From NCBI RefSeq assembly GCF_001659605.2, contig NC_035164.2, positions 12,668,873-12,732,872 of the forward strand: a stretch of DNA of 64,000 nt, written 5' to 3'. A program made the position numbers and the translations under genes. Origin of the DNA: Manihot esculenta. Lineage: Eukaryota; Streptophyta; Magnoliopsida; Malpighiales; Euphorbiaceae. Shown piece after piece: positions 11,560 to 24,102 of this stretch. Every line of letters begins with the position of its first letter. The first letter of the stretch is position 1. The notes under the pieces are model-generated. The model saw only the letters and a program-made list of their open reading frames with translations, made no database searches and was not told where the DNA came from.

Positions 11560-11980
11560 TTCATGATGAGCACTGTCATCGTGAACCCAGGACCACGCAT
11601 GCACGATGCGTTGATAGCAGGAGGCCGTGCACAGCGGCAGATTGCACGACCGGAGGATTGCCCTTGGAAGGGCCGCGCGAGCGACCTCCCAGTGGGTTGC
11701 GCGAGTCGCGCAACCCGAGTGGTCGCGCGACCCAAGGGGTAGCGCGCCCGGAGGGCCGCGCTCCCCGGAAGGCCGCGAGCCCCGGGTGTCGTGCGACCAC
11801 AGGATCGCGCGACCAAGGGTCGTGCACTGGCGCGCCTCGCGCGCCGGAGGGGCGTGCACCGGTGGTTCGCCCACCGGTGAGTCGCGCGAAGGTGGGGGCA
11901 GCGACGGCCGGAGCGTCCGGCGGGCTTCTGAACCTTCGGGCAGGAGCTGGAGGAAGAAGAAGATGCTGCAATTACAAATA
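11560..11980 (+). repeat. GC-rich block with CGCG dyads in copia leader
   Basis: Sharply GC-rich island in an AT-rich element. It holds an inverted repeat with 11-base arms, GGGTTGCGCGA-G-TCGCGCAACCC (11694-11716), then the perfect palindrome GGTCGCGCGACC shortly after, and several GTCGTGCGAC or CGCGCGAC variants to about 11890. Expected to form strong RNA stems near the primer site. Confidence 0.75.
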
Positions 11981-12040
11981 TGCCCCTGGAATTAAAATTT
12001 AAAATAATAATAATAATAAGAAAATAAATTTTAAAATTAT

Positions 12041-12480
12041 TAGTCTTTAAATTAGATTTAGATGACTATATTTTAAATTATTTTCTTTTAGTCTTTAAAT
12101 TAGATTTAAAAGACTATATTTTATTATTATTATTTATAGTCTTTAAATTAGATTTAAATGACTATATTTTATTATTTTCTTTTAGTCTTTAAATTAGATT
12201 TAAATGACTATATTTTGTCATATGTTAGTATGAGATACTATGCATTATTGTCTATATATATGTATGCATATAGGATGCTATAATATATATATGCAAGACA
12301 AAATAATTATAAGAAAATAGAAAATAAATTATTTTATTTTAGTCTTTAAATCAGATTTAAATGACTATGTAAAATAATTTTATTATTTTGTTATACATTA
12401 GTATGAGATACTATGCATGATGGTTTATATATGTATGCATATTGGATGTCATAATATATACACATGCAAGACAAAATAAT
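12041..12480 (+). repeat. AT-rich tandem repeats in copia leader
   Basis: The unit AGTCTTTAAATTAGATTT followed by AAATGACT (itself a near-palindrome) occurs five times, starting near 12043, 12090, 12138, 12183 and 12342. The last two units head a larger duplication that also carries TAGTATGAGATACTATGCAT (about 12227 and 12400) and ATGCAAGACAAAATAATT. Confidence 0.8.
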
Positions 12481-12965
12481 TAAAATTAAAATTGAACCCT
12501 CATTTCAAAATTTTAAGTTTTAATGCCACCCATATATTAAAAACCTATCAAGACTAAGATCACCAAAATGCAGGTTTTGCCAAAGCAAAGTGCATTAGGA
12601 TTATCCTAGTAAGGTAGGATGAGTAATGGTTACTCATTTATTTAATTTTGGTTGAGCTTAATTAGGCTATCAAAACGGTTTTGGGCCTAAGGCATTAGAT
12701 GAGGTATAACATGCATTTGACATATGATGTCAATACCTCATAATTTAAGAGTTACATTAGATGTAATTGGTAAGGGGTTACCTACCTAAATAACTTAATT
12801 CTAAGCGTCATGCCAAAGCTGACTTAGAATTAGGTGAAATATGGATCTTAGCCCACTAAAATATTATTATTATTTTGAGGGTTATATTTTAGTGGGAGAT
12901 TATTATCACCTCAATATTAATTTGTTTATTAAATTAATTATATTTGCATATTTTTGTAGATTATT

Positions 12966-14849
12966 ATGGCTGCTAATAACAATTCCACCTTATCACTGCG
13001 ATCCATCCTTGAGAACGATAAACTGAAAGAAAATGGGACTAATTTTATTGACTGGTTTAGAAACTTGAGAATTGTTCTCAAGCAAGAGAAAAATTCCTAC
13101 GTGCTTGATGAAGCTGTCCCTGAACCACCTCCTGCTGATGCTACTAATGCTGTTAAGAACAAGCATAAGAAGCATATGGATGATTCTAATGACATTGGAT
13201 GTCTTATGTTGGCGACTATGTGCCCAGAACTTCAGAAGGATCTGGAGCACCTTGAGGCCTATGAGATGAGTGTCCATCTCAAACAAGCTTTCCAACAACA
13301 AGCTAGGCAGGATAGGTATGAAACTACCATTGCATTGCATGATTGCAAAATGGCTGAAGGTGATTCAGTTAGTGCTCATGTTTTAAAGATGAAAGGCTAC
13401 ATTGATCACCTTGCTAGGCTTGGCTATCCTCTGAGTTTAGAACTCTCCACGGATTTGATCCTACATTCTTTACCTAGCAGTTTTTCTCAGTTTGTCATGA
13501 ACTATAACATGAACAATATGGAGAAATCCATTCCTGAGTTGCATGGGATGCTAAAGACAACTGAGGTAAATATTAAGAAAAGGCCTACGCAAATTTTGAA
13601 TGTCAATAATGGTAAGCCCATGAAAATTAAGGGGAAGCCCAAGTCTAAAGGTGGTAATGGGCCTAAGGGACGAGGCAAGCCTAAATGGCAATCCAAGGAA
13701 AAAGTTCCTAAGGAAATAGTTCCTAAGGAAGGAATTTGCTTCCATTGCAAGGAACCAGGGCATTGGAAGAGAAATTGCAAACTTTATTTGGATGAGTGTA
13801 AGAAGAAGAAGAGTAGTGAGACTACGACTTCAGGTATTTATGTTATAGATATTAATTTATCTATTTCTACTTCATGGGTATTAGATACCGGATGTGGCTC
13901 TCACATTTGTACAAATGTGAAGGGTCTTAAAAGGAGTAGAAAACTGAAAAAGGGCGATGTGGACCTACGTGTAGGCAATGGAGCAAGAGTTGCTACCATA
14001 GCTGTAGGGACATATGAACTTGTGTTGCCCAATGGGCTTTTGCTAGTTCTAAATAATTGCTTTTATGTTCCTACTTTGAGTAGGAATATTATTTCAGTTT
14101 CAGTTTTGGACGATGAAGGTTTTTCATTTCTTATCAAGGATAAGAAATGCTCCATTAATAAAGATGATTTGCTTTATTGTATTGCAAATTCATATGATGG
14201 CCTTTATGTCCTTAATCTAGATGATTCTAGAGACAGCAATATCTATAACATAACTTCTAAGAAAACTAAGCCAAATGAGTTAAACCCAACATATTTATGG
14301 CACTGTCGTCTTAGCCATATAAATGAGAATCGCATATCTAAGCTCCATAAAGATGGTTTATTAGATTCGTTTGATTTTGAATCATTTGAAAATTGTGAAT
14401 CTTGTTTGCTAGGTAAGATGACAAAGGACCCTTTTACTGGACAAGGTCAAAGGGCTTCAGACTTATTGGGCTTAGTACATACAGATGTATATGGCCCAAT
14501 AAGCATTAGTGTCAGGGGAGGTTATCAGTACTTCATTACATTCACTGATGATTTCAGTAGGTATGGCTATGTCTACCTAATGAAACATAAGCATGAATCT
14601 TTTGAAATGTTTAGAACTTTTCAAAATAAAGTACAAAATCAACTTGGTAGAACTATTAAGATGCTTCGATCTGATCGAGGTGGTGAATATTTGAGCCAAG
14701 AGTTTGATGAACATCTTAAAAACTGTGGAATTGTTTCACAATTAACTCCTCCAAGAAATCCACAATGGATTGGTGTTTCTAAAAGGAAAATTCGAACTTT
14801 ATTAGATATGGTTCAATCTATGATGAGTCAAACAGATCTCCCTTTATAG
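12966..14849 (+). pseudogene. Copia gag-protease-integrase, ended by a nonsense codon
   Basis: 627 codons from ATG 12966 to TAG 14847. Order: copia Gag (about residues 1-210), basic segment, CCHC zinc knuckle starting CFHC (about 258), aspartic protease with LDTGCGSH (about 304), integrase zinc-binding region (about 440-480) and integrase core with HTDVYGP and SDRGGEY. The third catalytic acid is missing: where copia integrases have glutamate, AAA encodes lysine (residue 606, 14781-14783), with a nearby Asn-to-Ile change. The closing TAG falls where the integrase frame should continue; similarity goes on in frame to about 14900. The integrase is predicted inactive. Confidence 0.9.
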
Positions 14850-14899
14850 TTTTGGGGTTACGCCTTGGAAACAGCTGCATTTATTCTGAACCGAGTACC

Positions 14900-16942
14900 A
14901 TGAAAGCGGTTGAAAAGACACCATATGAGTTATGGACTGGGAAAGTGCCCAGTTTGTCTTTCATTAAGATTTGGGGTTGTGAGGCTTATGTGAAACGCCC
15001 AGTTTCAGATAAGTTAGCTCCAAAATTTATCAAGTGCAATTTTGTGGGGTATCCTAAGGAAACCAAAGGATACTATTTCTATACTCCCTCAGAGAACAAA
15101 GTGTTTGTTGCTCGAAATGGTACCTTTTTGGAAAAGGAATTTATCTCTCAGAGATTCAGTGGGAGTACAGTGCGACTTGAGAAAACTCAAGCACCACAAG
15201 AGAGCATTGAACCGCAAGTAGAACCACTTCCAGTACCACAAACAGTTGTGGAGACTGAAAGGGTAACACAAGTCCCACGCAGATCTGATAGGACACGTCA
15301 TCAGCCTGAGAGATATGGATTTCTCATGACTGATAGTCGTGATCTTTTGCTCATTGATCAAGATGAGCCTACTACCTATCAAGAGGCTGTGTTAGGTCCA
15401 GATTCCGAGAAATGGCTTTGTGCCATGAAATCTGAAATGCAATCCATGTATGACAATCAAGTTTGGTCATTAATTGATCCCCCTGAGGGTGTTAAGACCA
15501 TTGGTTGCAAATGGGTTTTCAAGAAGAAAACTGACGTGGATGGAAATGTGCATACCTATAAAGCAAGGCTTGTTGCAAAAGGTTTCAAGCAAACTCATGG
15601 TATAGACTATGATGAGACCTTTTCGCCAGTAGCAATGCTTAAGTCGGTTAGAATTCTCATTGCCATTGCTGCGTACTATGATTACGAAATATGGCAAATG
15701 GATGTCAAAACAGCTTTCCTTAATGGAAACTTGCTCGAGGATGTGTACATGACACAACCTGAGGGTTTTGTAATCCCTGAGAATTCTGGAAAGATTTGCA
15801 AGCTTCAGAGATCCATTTATGGATTGAAGCAAGCTTCTCGGAGCTGGAATCTTCGTTTTGATGAGACAGTCAGAGACTTTGGATTCATCAAAAATGAAGA
15901 TGAACCTTGTGTTTACAAGATGGTTAGTGGGAGTGCCGTTGTGTTTCTAGTCCTATATGTGGATGACATATTACTCATTGGAAATGATATCCCTACCTTG
16001 CAAAAGGTTAAGACTTGGTTAGGGAATTCTTTTTCAATGAAGGACTTAGGTGAGACTGCATATATCCTTGGTATTAAGATCTATAGGGATAGATCCAAGA
16101 GGATAATCGGTCTGAGTCAAAGTACTTATATTGACAAGGTGCTGAAAAGGTTCAGCATGCAAGATTCCAAAAGAGGATTCTTGCCTATGTCTCATGGTAT
16201 TCATCTCAGCAAGAATCAATGTCCTATGACTTCTGATGAGCGAGATCGGATGAATAAGATCCCTTATGCTTCTGCTATTGGATCTATCATGTATGCCATG
16301 TTATGTACTAGACCAGACGTCTCATATGCCTTGAGCACAACAAGCAGATATCAGGCAGATCCTGGTGAAAGTCACTGGACAGCTGTTAAGAATATCCTAA
16401 AGTACCTTAGAAGGACTAAGGATGCATTCCTAGTTTATGGAGGTTTGGAAGACGAGCTAGTTGTAAGTGGTTACACAGATGCTAGTTTCCAAACCGACAT
16501 AGATGACTTCAGATCGCAGTCAGGATTCGTATTCATATTAAATGGTGGAGCTATTAGTTGGAAAAGTTCCAAGCAGAGCACTGTAGCAGATTCTACAACA
16601 GAAGCTGAGTATATAGCAGCATCAGATGCAGCTAAAGAGGCAGTTTGGATGAAGAAGTTCATCACAGAGTTGGGAGTGGTTCCCAGCATTGCAAATCCTA
16701 TGGACCTTTATTGTGATAACAATGGTGCCATAGCACAGGCAAAGGAGCCCAGATCTCACCAGAGATCTAAACATATACTCAGACGATATCACCTTATTCG
16801 AGAGATCATTGATAGAGGAGATATCAAAATATGCAAAGTAGACACAAATGACAACATTGCAAATCCACTGACCAAGCCTCTTTCACAGGTCAAGCATGAT
16901 CAGCACACTAGGTCTATGGGTATTAGATACTTGTATGATTAG
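14900..16942 (+). pseudogene. Copia reverse transcriptase-RNase H, frameshifted from gag
   Basis: Similarity leaves the gag frame at about 14900, where one base seems lost, and continues in this frame to TAG at 16942. It holds the integrase C-terminal region, reverse transcriptase (KARLVAKGF, the QMDVKTAFLNG block, catalytic YVDD at residues 353-356 from 14900) and copia RNase H (GYTDASF, the STTEAEY block, YCDNNGA). It copies the RNA into cDNA inside particles. The domain is full length without internal stops, so only its link to Gag is broken. The shift and the preceding TAG lie about 50 bases apart. Confidence 0.9.
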
Positions 16943-16950
16943 GCCTAGTG

Positions 16951-16962
16951 CAAGTGGGAGAT
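16951..16962 (+). other. Polypurine tract of copia element
   Basis: CAAGTGGGAGAT lies immediately before the 3' LTR. It is the expected primer for plus-strand synthesis. Confidence 0.8.
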
Positions 16963-18451
16963 TGTTAGTGTATATGCCCTAGGCCATTATCTTGGACCTT
17001 TTTGTATGTCATTTTGGTTATTAATAAAAGAGGTTTTTATCATTATTATTTGTTTGCATGTTACATAATAATGATTATCATCCCTGGTTACTTATTATTA
17101 TGTTGATAATAATAAAATATAACTAGTATGATTATTGATTGATAATCATGAGATGATTATGTATATGTTGATATAAATCAATAATCATAAATACTTGTTA
17201 GAGAACAAAGTATTGGATGGACCCGCATTGAGATCACTACATGGGTCATTGTCATAAGTGAATCTCAAAGTAGTTATGTCTTAATCCTTTGACTTGAGAT
17301 TGTCATAGTTTCCAACATAAGGACTGTTATGTTTTGACATAATCAAACGTTGTCTTTAATCGGACAATCATAAAGGTTATGATTGAGCATAATAGAAATT
17401 ATGTAGAGGAAAATGAACAATTAAGATAGGATTTGTCCCTCTCTATGAGAGAGATATCTTCTGGGCCCCTCGATAAGTGAGACTGAGAAATGCATGGCCG
17501 TGCTCAAATGAATTGATAGTGTGATCAATATCATTTGAATTTATCAGTCTACTTAGAGATCGAGAAATCATAAGTTTGAACATTATAAGTTTGACATTGA
17601 CCATGACTTATGTTCAAACTAGATATCGTGAGACAAAGGGATTAATACATGTTCTATTTAATAGGCTTTATCGGACTATTGATCCTCATATTAGTTGGGT
17701 AGTCATAATGTCTTGCTAGAGGCCACTTATGACTTATAGGCCTTGTTGGACTGGACCTATTGCCAATTAATATGAGCCTATTGGGTCACACACAAGAACG
17801 TTGTTGATGTGCTATATTAATGGGCTAAAAGCCCATTAGTATAATTAATAATAATAAAGTGTTATTATTATTAATATTATTATTAATATTAATTATTAAT
17901 ATAATTAATAATAATAAGTGTTATTATTATTAATAATAATAATTTATTATTATGAGATAATAATATTTAAAAGATCTGCAGTCTATCTGTAAGTGTTACA
18001 GATAAAGGACTCTATCACATAAAGATATTTGAGTATCTGTGAGATTGTGATAGTGGGTTCTAAGCACAACTCTTTTAGGAAAAGAGTTGTGGGAAAATAA
18101 AAAGACTGAGGCCTATAAATACTCTTTCTACAGATTGAGTAGGTGGGTTGTAAAAGTTTTGAGAAAACTCAGTCTAAAAGATTGTAGAACATAGAGCACA
18201 TAATCTATCCATCTTGAAAAGAGCTAGCACTCTAGAAGGATAGAAGACGTTCGTGTGGATACCATAGAGGGTGTTCGTTTGAAAAGGCAGCACCATCAGT
18301 CCGCCAGTGTATCTTCACTACGAGATTAACAGGTTAGTCTCACATCTTTCTTATGATTTAAACGGAGCACTCGGATTCTGGGAAAGGAAATCCAAAATTT
18401 TATTTTTCCGCTGCGCAATTAGATTGCTATTAATCTCCGGATTTCCCAACA
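16963..18451 (+). repeat. 3' LTR of copia element
   Basis: Same length (1489 bp) and, on reading the two side by side, the same sequence as 9805-11293. Followed by the second AGTCT. Confidence 0.95.
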
Positions 18452-21399
18452 AGTCTAGTCATAGGAGCTGCAATCTTAAAGAAGTCCTGAACGAACCTCC
18501 TGTAGTAATCTGCCAAACCCAAAAAGCTCTTGATCTCTGTGACTGTAGTGGGTCTAGGCCAGTTAGCCACAGCTTCTACTTTCTTGGGGTCCACTTCTAT
18601 TCCATTTTCTGATACGACATGCCCCAAGAAAGAAATGCTCCTCAACCAGAACTCACACTTGGAGAACTTGGCATACAAGCCATGTTCCCTTAAGGTCTGC
18701 AAGACTAACCTCAGATGATGGGCGTGCTCCCCTGCATTCCTGGAATACACTAAGATATCATATATGAAGACAATAACGAAGTGATCCAGATACTGACTAA
18801 AAACTCTGTTAATGAGATCCATGAATGCTGCAGGGGCATTGGTTAACCCGAACGGCATCACAAGGAACTCATAGTGCCCATATCTGGTCCTGAATGCCGT
18901 CTTCGGCACATCTTCTTCTCTTATCCTCAGCTGATGGTACCCGGATCTCAGATCTATCTTGGAGAAACAACCTGCTCCTGCTAGATGGTTAAACAGATCA
19001 TCGATCCTCGGCAACGGGTACTTGTTCTTGGTAGTGACTTTGTTCAACTGCCTGTAGTCGATACAAAGTCTAAGGGATCCATCCTTCTTTCTCACAAACA
19101 GCACTAGAGCACCCTAAGGTGAGGTACTCGGTCGGATGAAACCCTTGTCTACCAGCTCTTGCAACTGCTCTTTAAGCTCCTTCAATTCTGCTGGTGCCAT
19201 CCTGTAGGGAGGGATAGAGATCGGTCTGGTTCCAGGCATCAGTTCAATTTCGAACTCTATCTCCCTAGCAGGTGGTAAACCTGGCAGCTCCTCTGGGAAG
19301 ACATCTAAAAACTCACTGACCACGGGCACTAAGGCGGGCTCTCTGACATGACTATCCAGCTCCCTCACATGAGCTAGAAAACCCTGACAACCCCTCTTGA
19401 GCAACCTACGAGCCTATAGGGCTGATATCAAACCTCTAGGTGTACCCCTCCAGTCTCCTCTGAAGACAACCTCTGACCCATCCTGACATTTGAACCTGAC
19501 TACCTTGTCTCTGCAGTCCAAGGTAGCACCATGGGTAGATAGCCAATCCATCCCTAGAATGACATCAAAATCTGTCAAATTTAGAACCACAAGGTTGGCT
19601 GAAAGGCATCTCTACTCAACAAAAACTGGACTACATTGGCAGATTGACTCTGCCACTGATGGGTCACAGTTGGGTCCACTGACCGATAGGGGGCACTCTA
19701 ACCTATAGACCATCAAACCCAACCTCTCGACGGCCCTCGGAGCAATAAAAGAATGAGATGCACCAGGGTCCATTAAGGCATAAACATCTGAAAAACCAAT
19801 GATGAGATTACCTGACACCACGGTGTTTGATGCATTTGCCTCCTGCTGTGTCATGGTGAAGATCCGTGCTGGAGTTGATGGTCCTTCACCCCTGAAACCC
19901 GCTGAAGAAGAGGCTGCCCCTCTCCCTCTGCCTCTGCCACTGGCCTGCGTCGCGGCTGGAGCTACTGGCTGAGTCACACTACCAGAAGCTGTCTGCTGGG
20001 ACTGTGCCACAAAAGCTGCTCTAGGACACTCCCGTGCCATGTGTCCCTCCTGCCCACATCTGAAGCAGGCTGTCGTCCCAAATCGACAGACTCCCTTATG
20101 CGGCTTCCCACACTTTATCTGCACCTGAGCTCGAGCCTCCTCCTAATCCCAGACCTGACTTGATCTTGTTCCAGAACTTGTTCTTCTTTGACTTTTTGGT
20201 GGTACTGCTCCACCTCTTACTGCCTGAAGCTGCTGAACTCAAAGAAGAGGGATCTAACTTTCCCCCACCTGGGGTCTTGGAACCAGAAGGTTGTGTCACA
20301 GACTGCTTAACTCTCCCTTCAATGATTGCACTAGCCTCCATTCTCCGGGCCATATCCACTATGGCATGGAAACTCTCCCTCTCTGCTGACTGGATCAAGG
20401 AGGAATACATGGAATGAAGCCTCATGATATACCTCCTAGCCTTCTTCTGATCCGTGTCAAGATTCTGCCCAGCAAACGGCAATAGCTCGAAGAATCTATT
20501 TGTGTACTCATCCACACTCATCTCTTCCGTCTGCCTCAACTGCTCAAATTCAATCATTTTCAACTCCCTTGAACTGTCAAGGAAAGCCCATCCTGCAAAC
20601 TCATTCGCAAACTCCTCCCATGAAAGACTATCCAACCTCGGGTTCACATAGTTTTTAAACCACTCTCGGGCCTTCTTGCACTTTAGTGTGAACCCAGCCA
20701 TTTGAATGGCTCTACTATCATCAGCTCCTATCTCATCTGTAATCATCTTGACCCTCTTAAGATACTCAAACGGGTCATCACCTGTTTCATACTGGGGAGC
20801 ACCCAGCTTCATGTAGTCGGTCATCTTGACCTTGCTCCCTCCAGATAAGCTAGGTTTAGGTACTTGGGTTTCTGGGACAGTAGGTTCTGCTGGTGGTGGA
20901 GGAGGTGCAACATCCCCTGGTTTAGGGTTAGTTGTACCTGGATGAAAGGATGGGGGTGGGTACATGGGGTACTGTGGGTATGGTGGGTAGAAAGGTGGGT
21001 ATGGCATGTGAGAAGGGTAAGGATTAAAACTGGGGTAATCCGATGTACCCCCATCGAATACCCGAGATTCTGTGAAAAGGGTGGGTATTAGGGTGGTTGA
21101 ACAAACCCCGAGGACTGAGTGCCTCCCTGAGACTCTCCCATACCCTCTTCAGACATGCTCACACCAAGACTGCCATCCCTCCTCTGATCCACATCCATAT
21201 CATCCCCCACATCTTCTGACACTCCACCTTGAACTGTTCCCCTTCTGCTCACATCAAAAGACCTTCTAGGGTCCCTTGATGTTCTCTCCCTGCTAGACCT
21301 GCAGGACATTACCCTAGGCAATGCAGGAGGACGGGCATCTGTGCCCTCATCCTGAGGTGGTACTCCAGTCAATCGTGCAGATCGACGAGTTCCTCTCAT
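18452..21399 (-). pseudogene. Tekay-like chromovirus copy 1: gag and first part of pol, decayed
   Basis: Minus-strand gag-pol of a Ty3/gypsy chromovirus from ATG 21399 to the truncation in RT. Visible: Gag start MRGTRRSARLTG, capsid (ETGDDPFEYLKRV to the SAERESFHAIVD region), one CCHC knuckle (CFRCGQEGHMAREC), protease MDPGASHSF, and RT through [18 protein letters not shown] and the catalytic region. The copy is dead: nonsense codons lie near 21087, 19612, 19405 and 19110, and a deletion near 20115 shifts the frame and removes the first half of a second knuckle. One catalytic RT aspartate is tyrosine here (FIYDI against FIDDI in copy 2). Sequence left of 18452 resumes at 9804 across the copia insertion. 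Confidence 0.88.
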
Positions 21400-21657
21400 C
21401 CTGTTTACTGAAAAACAGCACACATCACATAAAACATTAGCATCAAATGGTTCATGTGGAAACACATGAACCCGCATCACATATATCACATACATAGCAT
21501 ATCATCAATGCACATGCATAAAATCATGGCATTCCACATTATCATTCAAGACAGGACTCGATATCCTATCCTAGTGGACATGATTTTCCTATTGTGCTTG
21601 ACCTTCTATAACCTCTATAAGCCCAACACACTATAGGTCCGACCATATGAACCTAGG

Positions 21658-21669
21658 GCTCTGATACCA
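21658..21669 (-). other. Primer-binding site of Tekay copy 1
   Basis: The minus strand reads TGGTATCAGAGC (initiator tRNA-Met), three bases from the LTR end at 21673. Confidence 0.88.
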
Positions 21670-21672
21670 ATC

Positions 21673-23938
21673 TGTAACGACCCGAAAATCGGACCGCTAC
21701 CGGCGCTAGGATCCAGATCGGCATAAGGCCGCCGGGACCCGTAGCAAGCCTAACATACATCCTGTATACCTGTTAAATTCCATACATGATCAAACATAAA
21801 CATAAAACTTTAAACTTATTCTTTCATTTACCAAGCTCAACCTGTGCATGCACAACTCATAAACATAAAACCCCACACTGGAGCCCTCATCAAATGCTCC
21901 AATGGGGCAACATTTCATACATTAAGCTTGGTTTACATAAACATCATTAAAACTTTTCATTATAAATATCATGTGAAAAAGGGATTAACTTTACATACTA
22001 GGGTCAAGCACAACTCTAAACCTCAATATACATCATTACATTACATTAATGTACTATACTTCTCATTACATTATTTTCATGTCCACAACTAGCTAGTACA
22101 TACATAAAACTTTCTACTCTAGCTGACTTCCCGGACTGTCTCGTACCTGCAAACCTGGGGAATTAAGGGAACGGGGTGAGCTACTAGAGCCTAGTGAGCA
22201 GAATAGTAAAATATTATATTTAAAAACATATGATCTCATGGAATGCATCACATCACAAACAAATCACATGAAGGATGAACTTGTCACCAATAGCCCTCTA
22301 CATAGCATTCCAATGTGCCAGGGGCGTAGAATGGGCCTCACTGGTCTTTCTCTTACATTAACATGCATAACATTCCTATATGCCAGGGGCGTAGAATGGG
22401 CCTCACTGGTCTTCTCATACCGTATCATCACCATATCATATCATGTCATAGGGAGGGCTAAATGATCATTCAACATTCATCAACATCATAATCATATTAT
22501 GCAATGCAATATATTTGTGAATTCTAATGCAAACAACCTAATATATCACATGGCATTCGTGATGCATGAACATGCTCAAATTTATTTATTTTCTTTGGAA
22601 ATAAAAGTCCATCCTACTCACCTCAGGCTAGCTCTGAAAAGACACTGAAGCAGCTATCTCACTGCTGGGGTCCTCGGTTCCTCGGGTCCGAACCTACACA
22701 GGTGGACTCAAATGAGGGACCAAACATACATGAACATGACTCTAAACAACTCCCCAAAAACCCCTTAAAACACCTTAAAATAATCATAGAAAACATGCAA
22801 AGGAAGGCTGAACAGGGCACTTTCGGCGGCAGGTTCGGCGGGCGAAAGTCCCTCCAGAGCCGAAAGTCATGCACCTTCGGCGGCACTTTCGGCGGCCGAA
22901 GGTTCCTTTCAAATCCGAAACTCATGCATGTTCGGCGGCACCTTCGGCGGTCGAATCTCCCCTCCAGAGCCGAAAGTCCACTTTCGGGGGCAAGGTTCGG
23001 CAGCCAAAGACTTGCCTCCACAGGCAGGTTCGGCGGCCGAAAGTCCCTTCGGCTGCCGAACCTGAGTTCTTCCAAAGAGCAGAACTCAGCCTCCACAATG
23101 CATATTTGCCTCCCAAAGCATACAACTCAAAACCAACACTTCTACAACATGCATACACACATACATAAGCTCATAGGGGCCTCAAACTATCCTAAACCCC
23201 AACCAAAACACAACAAACATACATATACAACACACATTGTTCATATACTCAACATTAACCAAAAACTCAATATTAACCTAAACATGCATTTCTACCCCAT
23301 AAACTTTCATAAAACTCGTTTAAAACATGAAATGAGCTAAGGATCTACTCTTACCTCTTGGAGATTGAGAGGAGAGACGATCTAACTCGGAGATGGGAGA
23401 GATCGAGCTCCTGGGGTCTCCAAGTTACCAACTTCACTCTATTTGCTCAAATATCTTCAAACCAAGATAAAACTTGTTAAAACTCGAAACATTGGAGGAA
23501 AATCAACAAAACCAACCATGGGAGAGCATGGACTCACCGTTGGCCTAAAATAGGGGAGAAAACTAGCCCATTTCGGCCATGGAGCCCTTTTATAGGGGCT
23601 GGCCAGACCACCTTCGGCAGCCTAAAGTGCCTCCAAAACTCATGCAAGTTCGGCGGCCGAACATGGGGTTCGGCAGCCGAACCTGAGCCACTTTCGGAAG
23701 CCTAACTTACCCCCCTAAACTTTTCAATGTTCGGCGGCCGAACTTGAGGTTTGGCAGCCGAACCTGGAAATGCCTCCATGGTCTTTTTCATTCAAAATTC
23801 AGTCTCTTTCTCACTTAAAATCATAAAATACTTTAAAACATTTTATAAAACATGATTTTACCCTTCTAGAGGTTTCTGACATCCGAGATTCCACCGGACG
23901 ATAGGAATTCCGATACCGGAGTCTAGCCGGGTATTACA
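21673..23938 (-). repeat. 5' LTR of Tekay copy 1 (2266 bp)
   Basis: In sense direction it starts TGTAATACCCGGCTAGACTC at 23938 and ends GGGTCGTTACA at 21673. It has a TATA box (CCTATAAAAG, 23587-23596), many TTCGGC-N-GCCGAA dyads (about 22820-23060 and 23610-23765), and two copies of a unit containing GCCAGGGGCGTAGAATGGGC (22317 and 22382). It lacks the partner 3' LTR. Confidence 0.9.
23587..23596 (-). promoter_or_regulatory. TATA box of Tekay copy 1 LTR
   Basis: The minus strand reads CCTATAAAAG; the same box is at 54880-54889 in copy 2. Confidence 0.6.
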
Positions 23939-24102
23939 ATTAATGTTTTATTTTAATTGTATATTTGAATAAATGATTACTAATGAATAACAATTTTGCT
24001 TATAATATGTGACTATAATATTTTGGATAAGTAAAGCACTATCGTTTATTTTGCGCCCTATCGTTTCTTTTTTAATGTTCTTGACTTTAAACTAATTAAA
24101 CA
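23939..24102. repeat. 164-bp satellite sliver between the two Tekay copies
   Basis: Starts ATTAATGTTTTATTTTAATT and reads the same, as far as I compared, as the first 164 bases of array 2 after the copy 2 LTR (55211 onward). It then changes abruptly to integrase sequence near 24103, where AAGTAAATCC is repeated. This shared flank shows that copies 1 and 2 derive from one insertion event. Confidence 0.85.

Larger units (their letters stand above)
11307..12965 (+). other. Long untranslated leader of copia element
   Basis: About 1.66 kb between primer site and gag ATG, long for a copia element. It has an AT-rich start, a GC-rich dyad-laden block (about 11560-11980), an AT-rich repeat block (about 12041-12480), and a final stretch leading to ATG at 12966. 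Open frames in the GC-rich part resemble nothing I know and probably arise from composition. Confidence 0.75.
9805..18451 (+). mobile_element. Complete Ty1/copia LTR retrotransposon (8647 bp)
   Basis: Two 1489-bp LTRs that read the same base for base as far as I compared them, a target duplication AGTCT (9800-9804 and 18452-18456), an initiator-Met primer site, a long leader, gag-protease-integrase, then RT-RNase H (copia order), and a purine tract. It inserted into the RT region of Tekay copy 1. Identical LTRs imply a very recent insertion, yet the coding region has a nonsense codon, a frameshift and a lost integrase catalytic residue, so another element probably supplied its proteins. I do not assign a copia lineage. 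Confidence 0.95.

Noticed and set aside
11496..12002. Overlapping frames of 106-131 codons on both strands in the copia leader
   Set aside because: Open on both strands, low-complexity Arg/Gly/Ala/Pro content, explained by the GC-rich dyad block.
22659..23340. Frames of 145-212 codons on both strands in the Tekay LTR
   Set aside because: Produced by the TTCGGC/GCCGAA dyad cluster within a clear LTR; no supporting motif.
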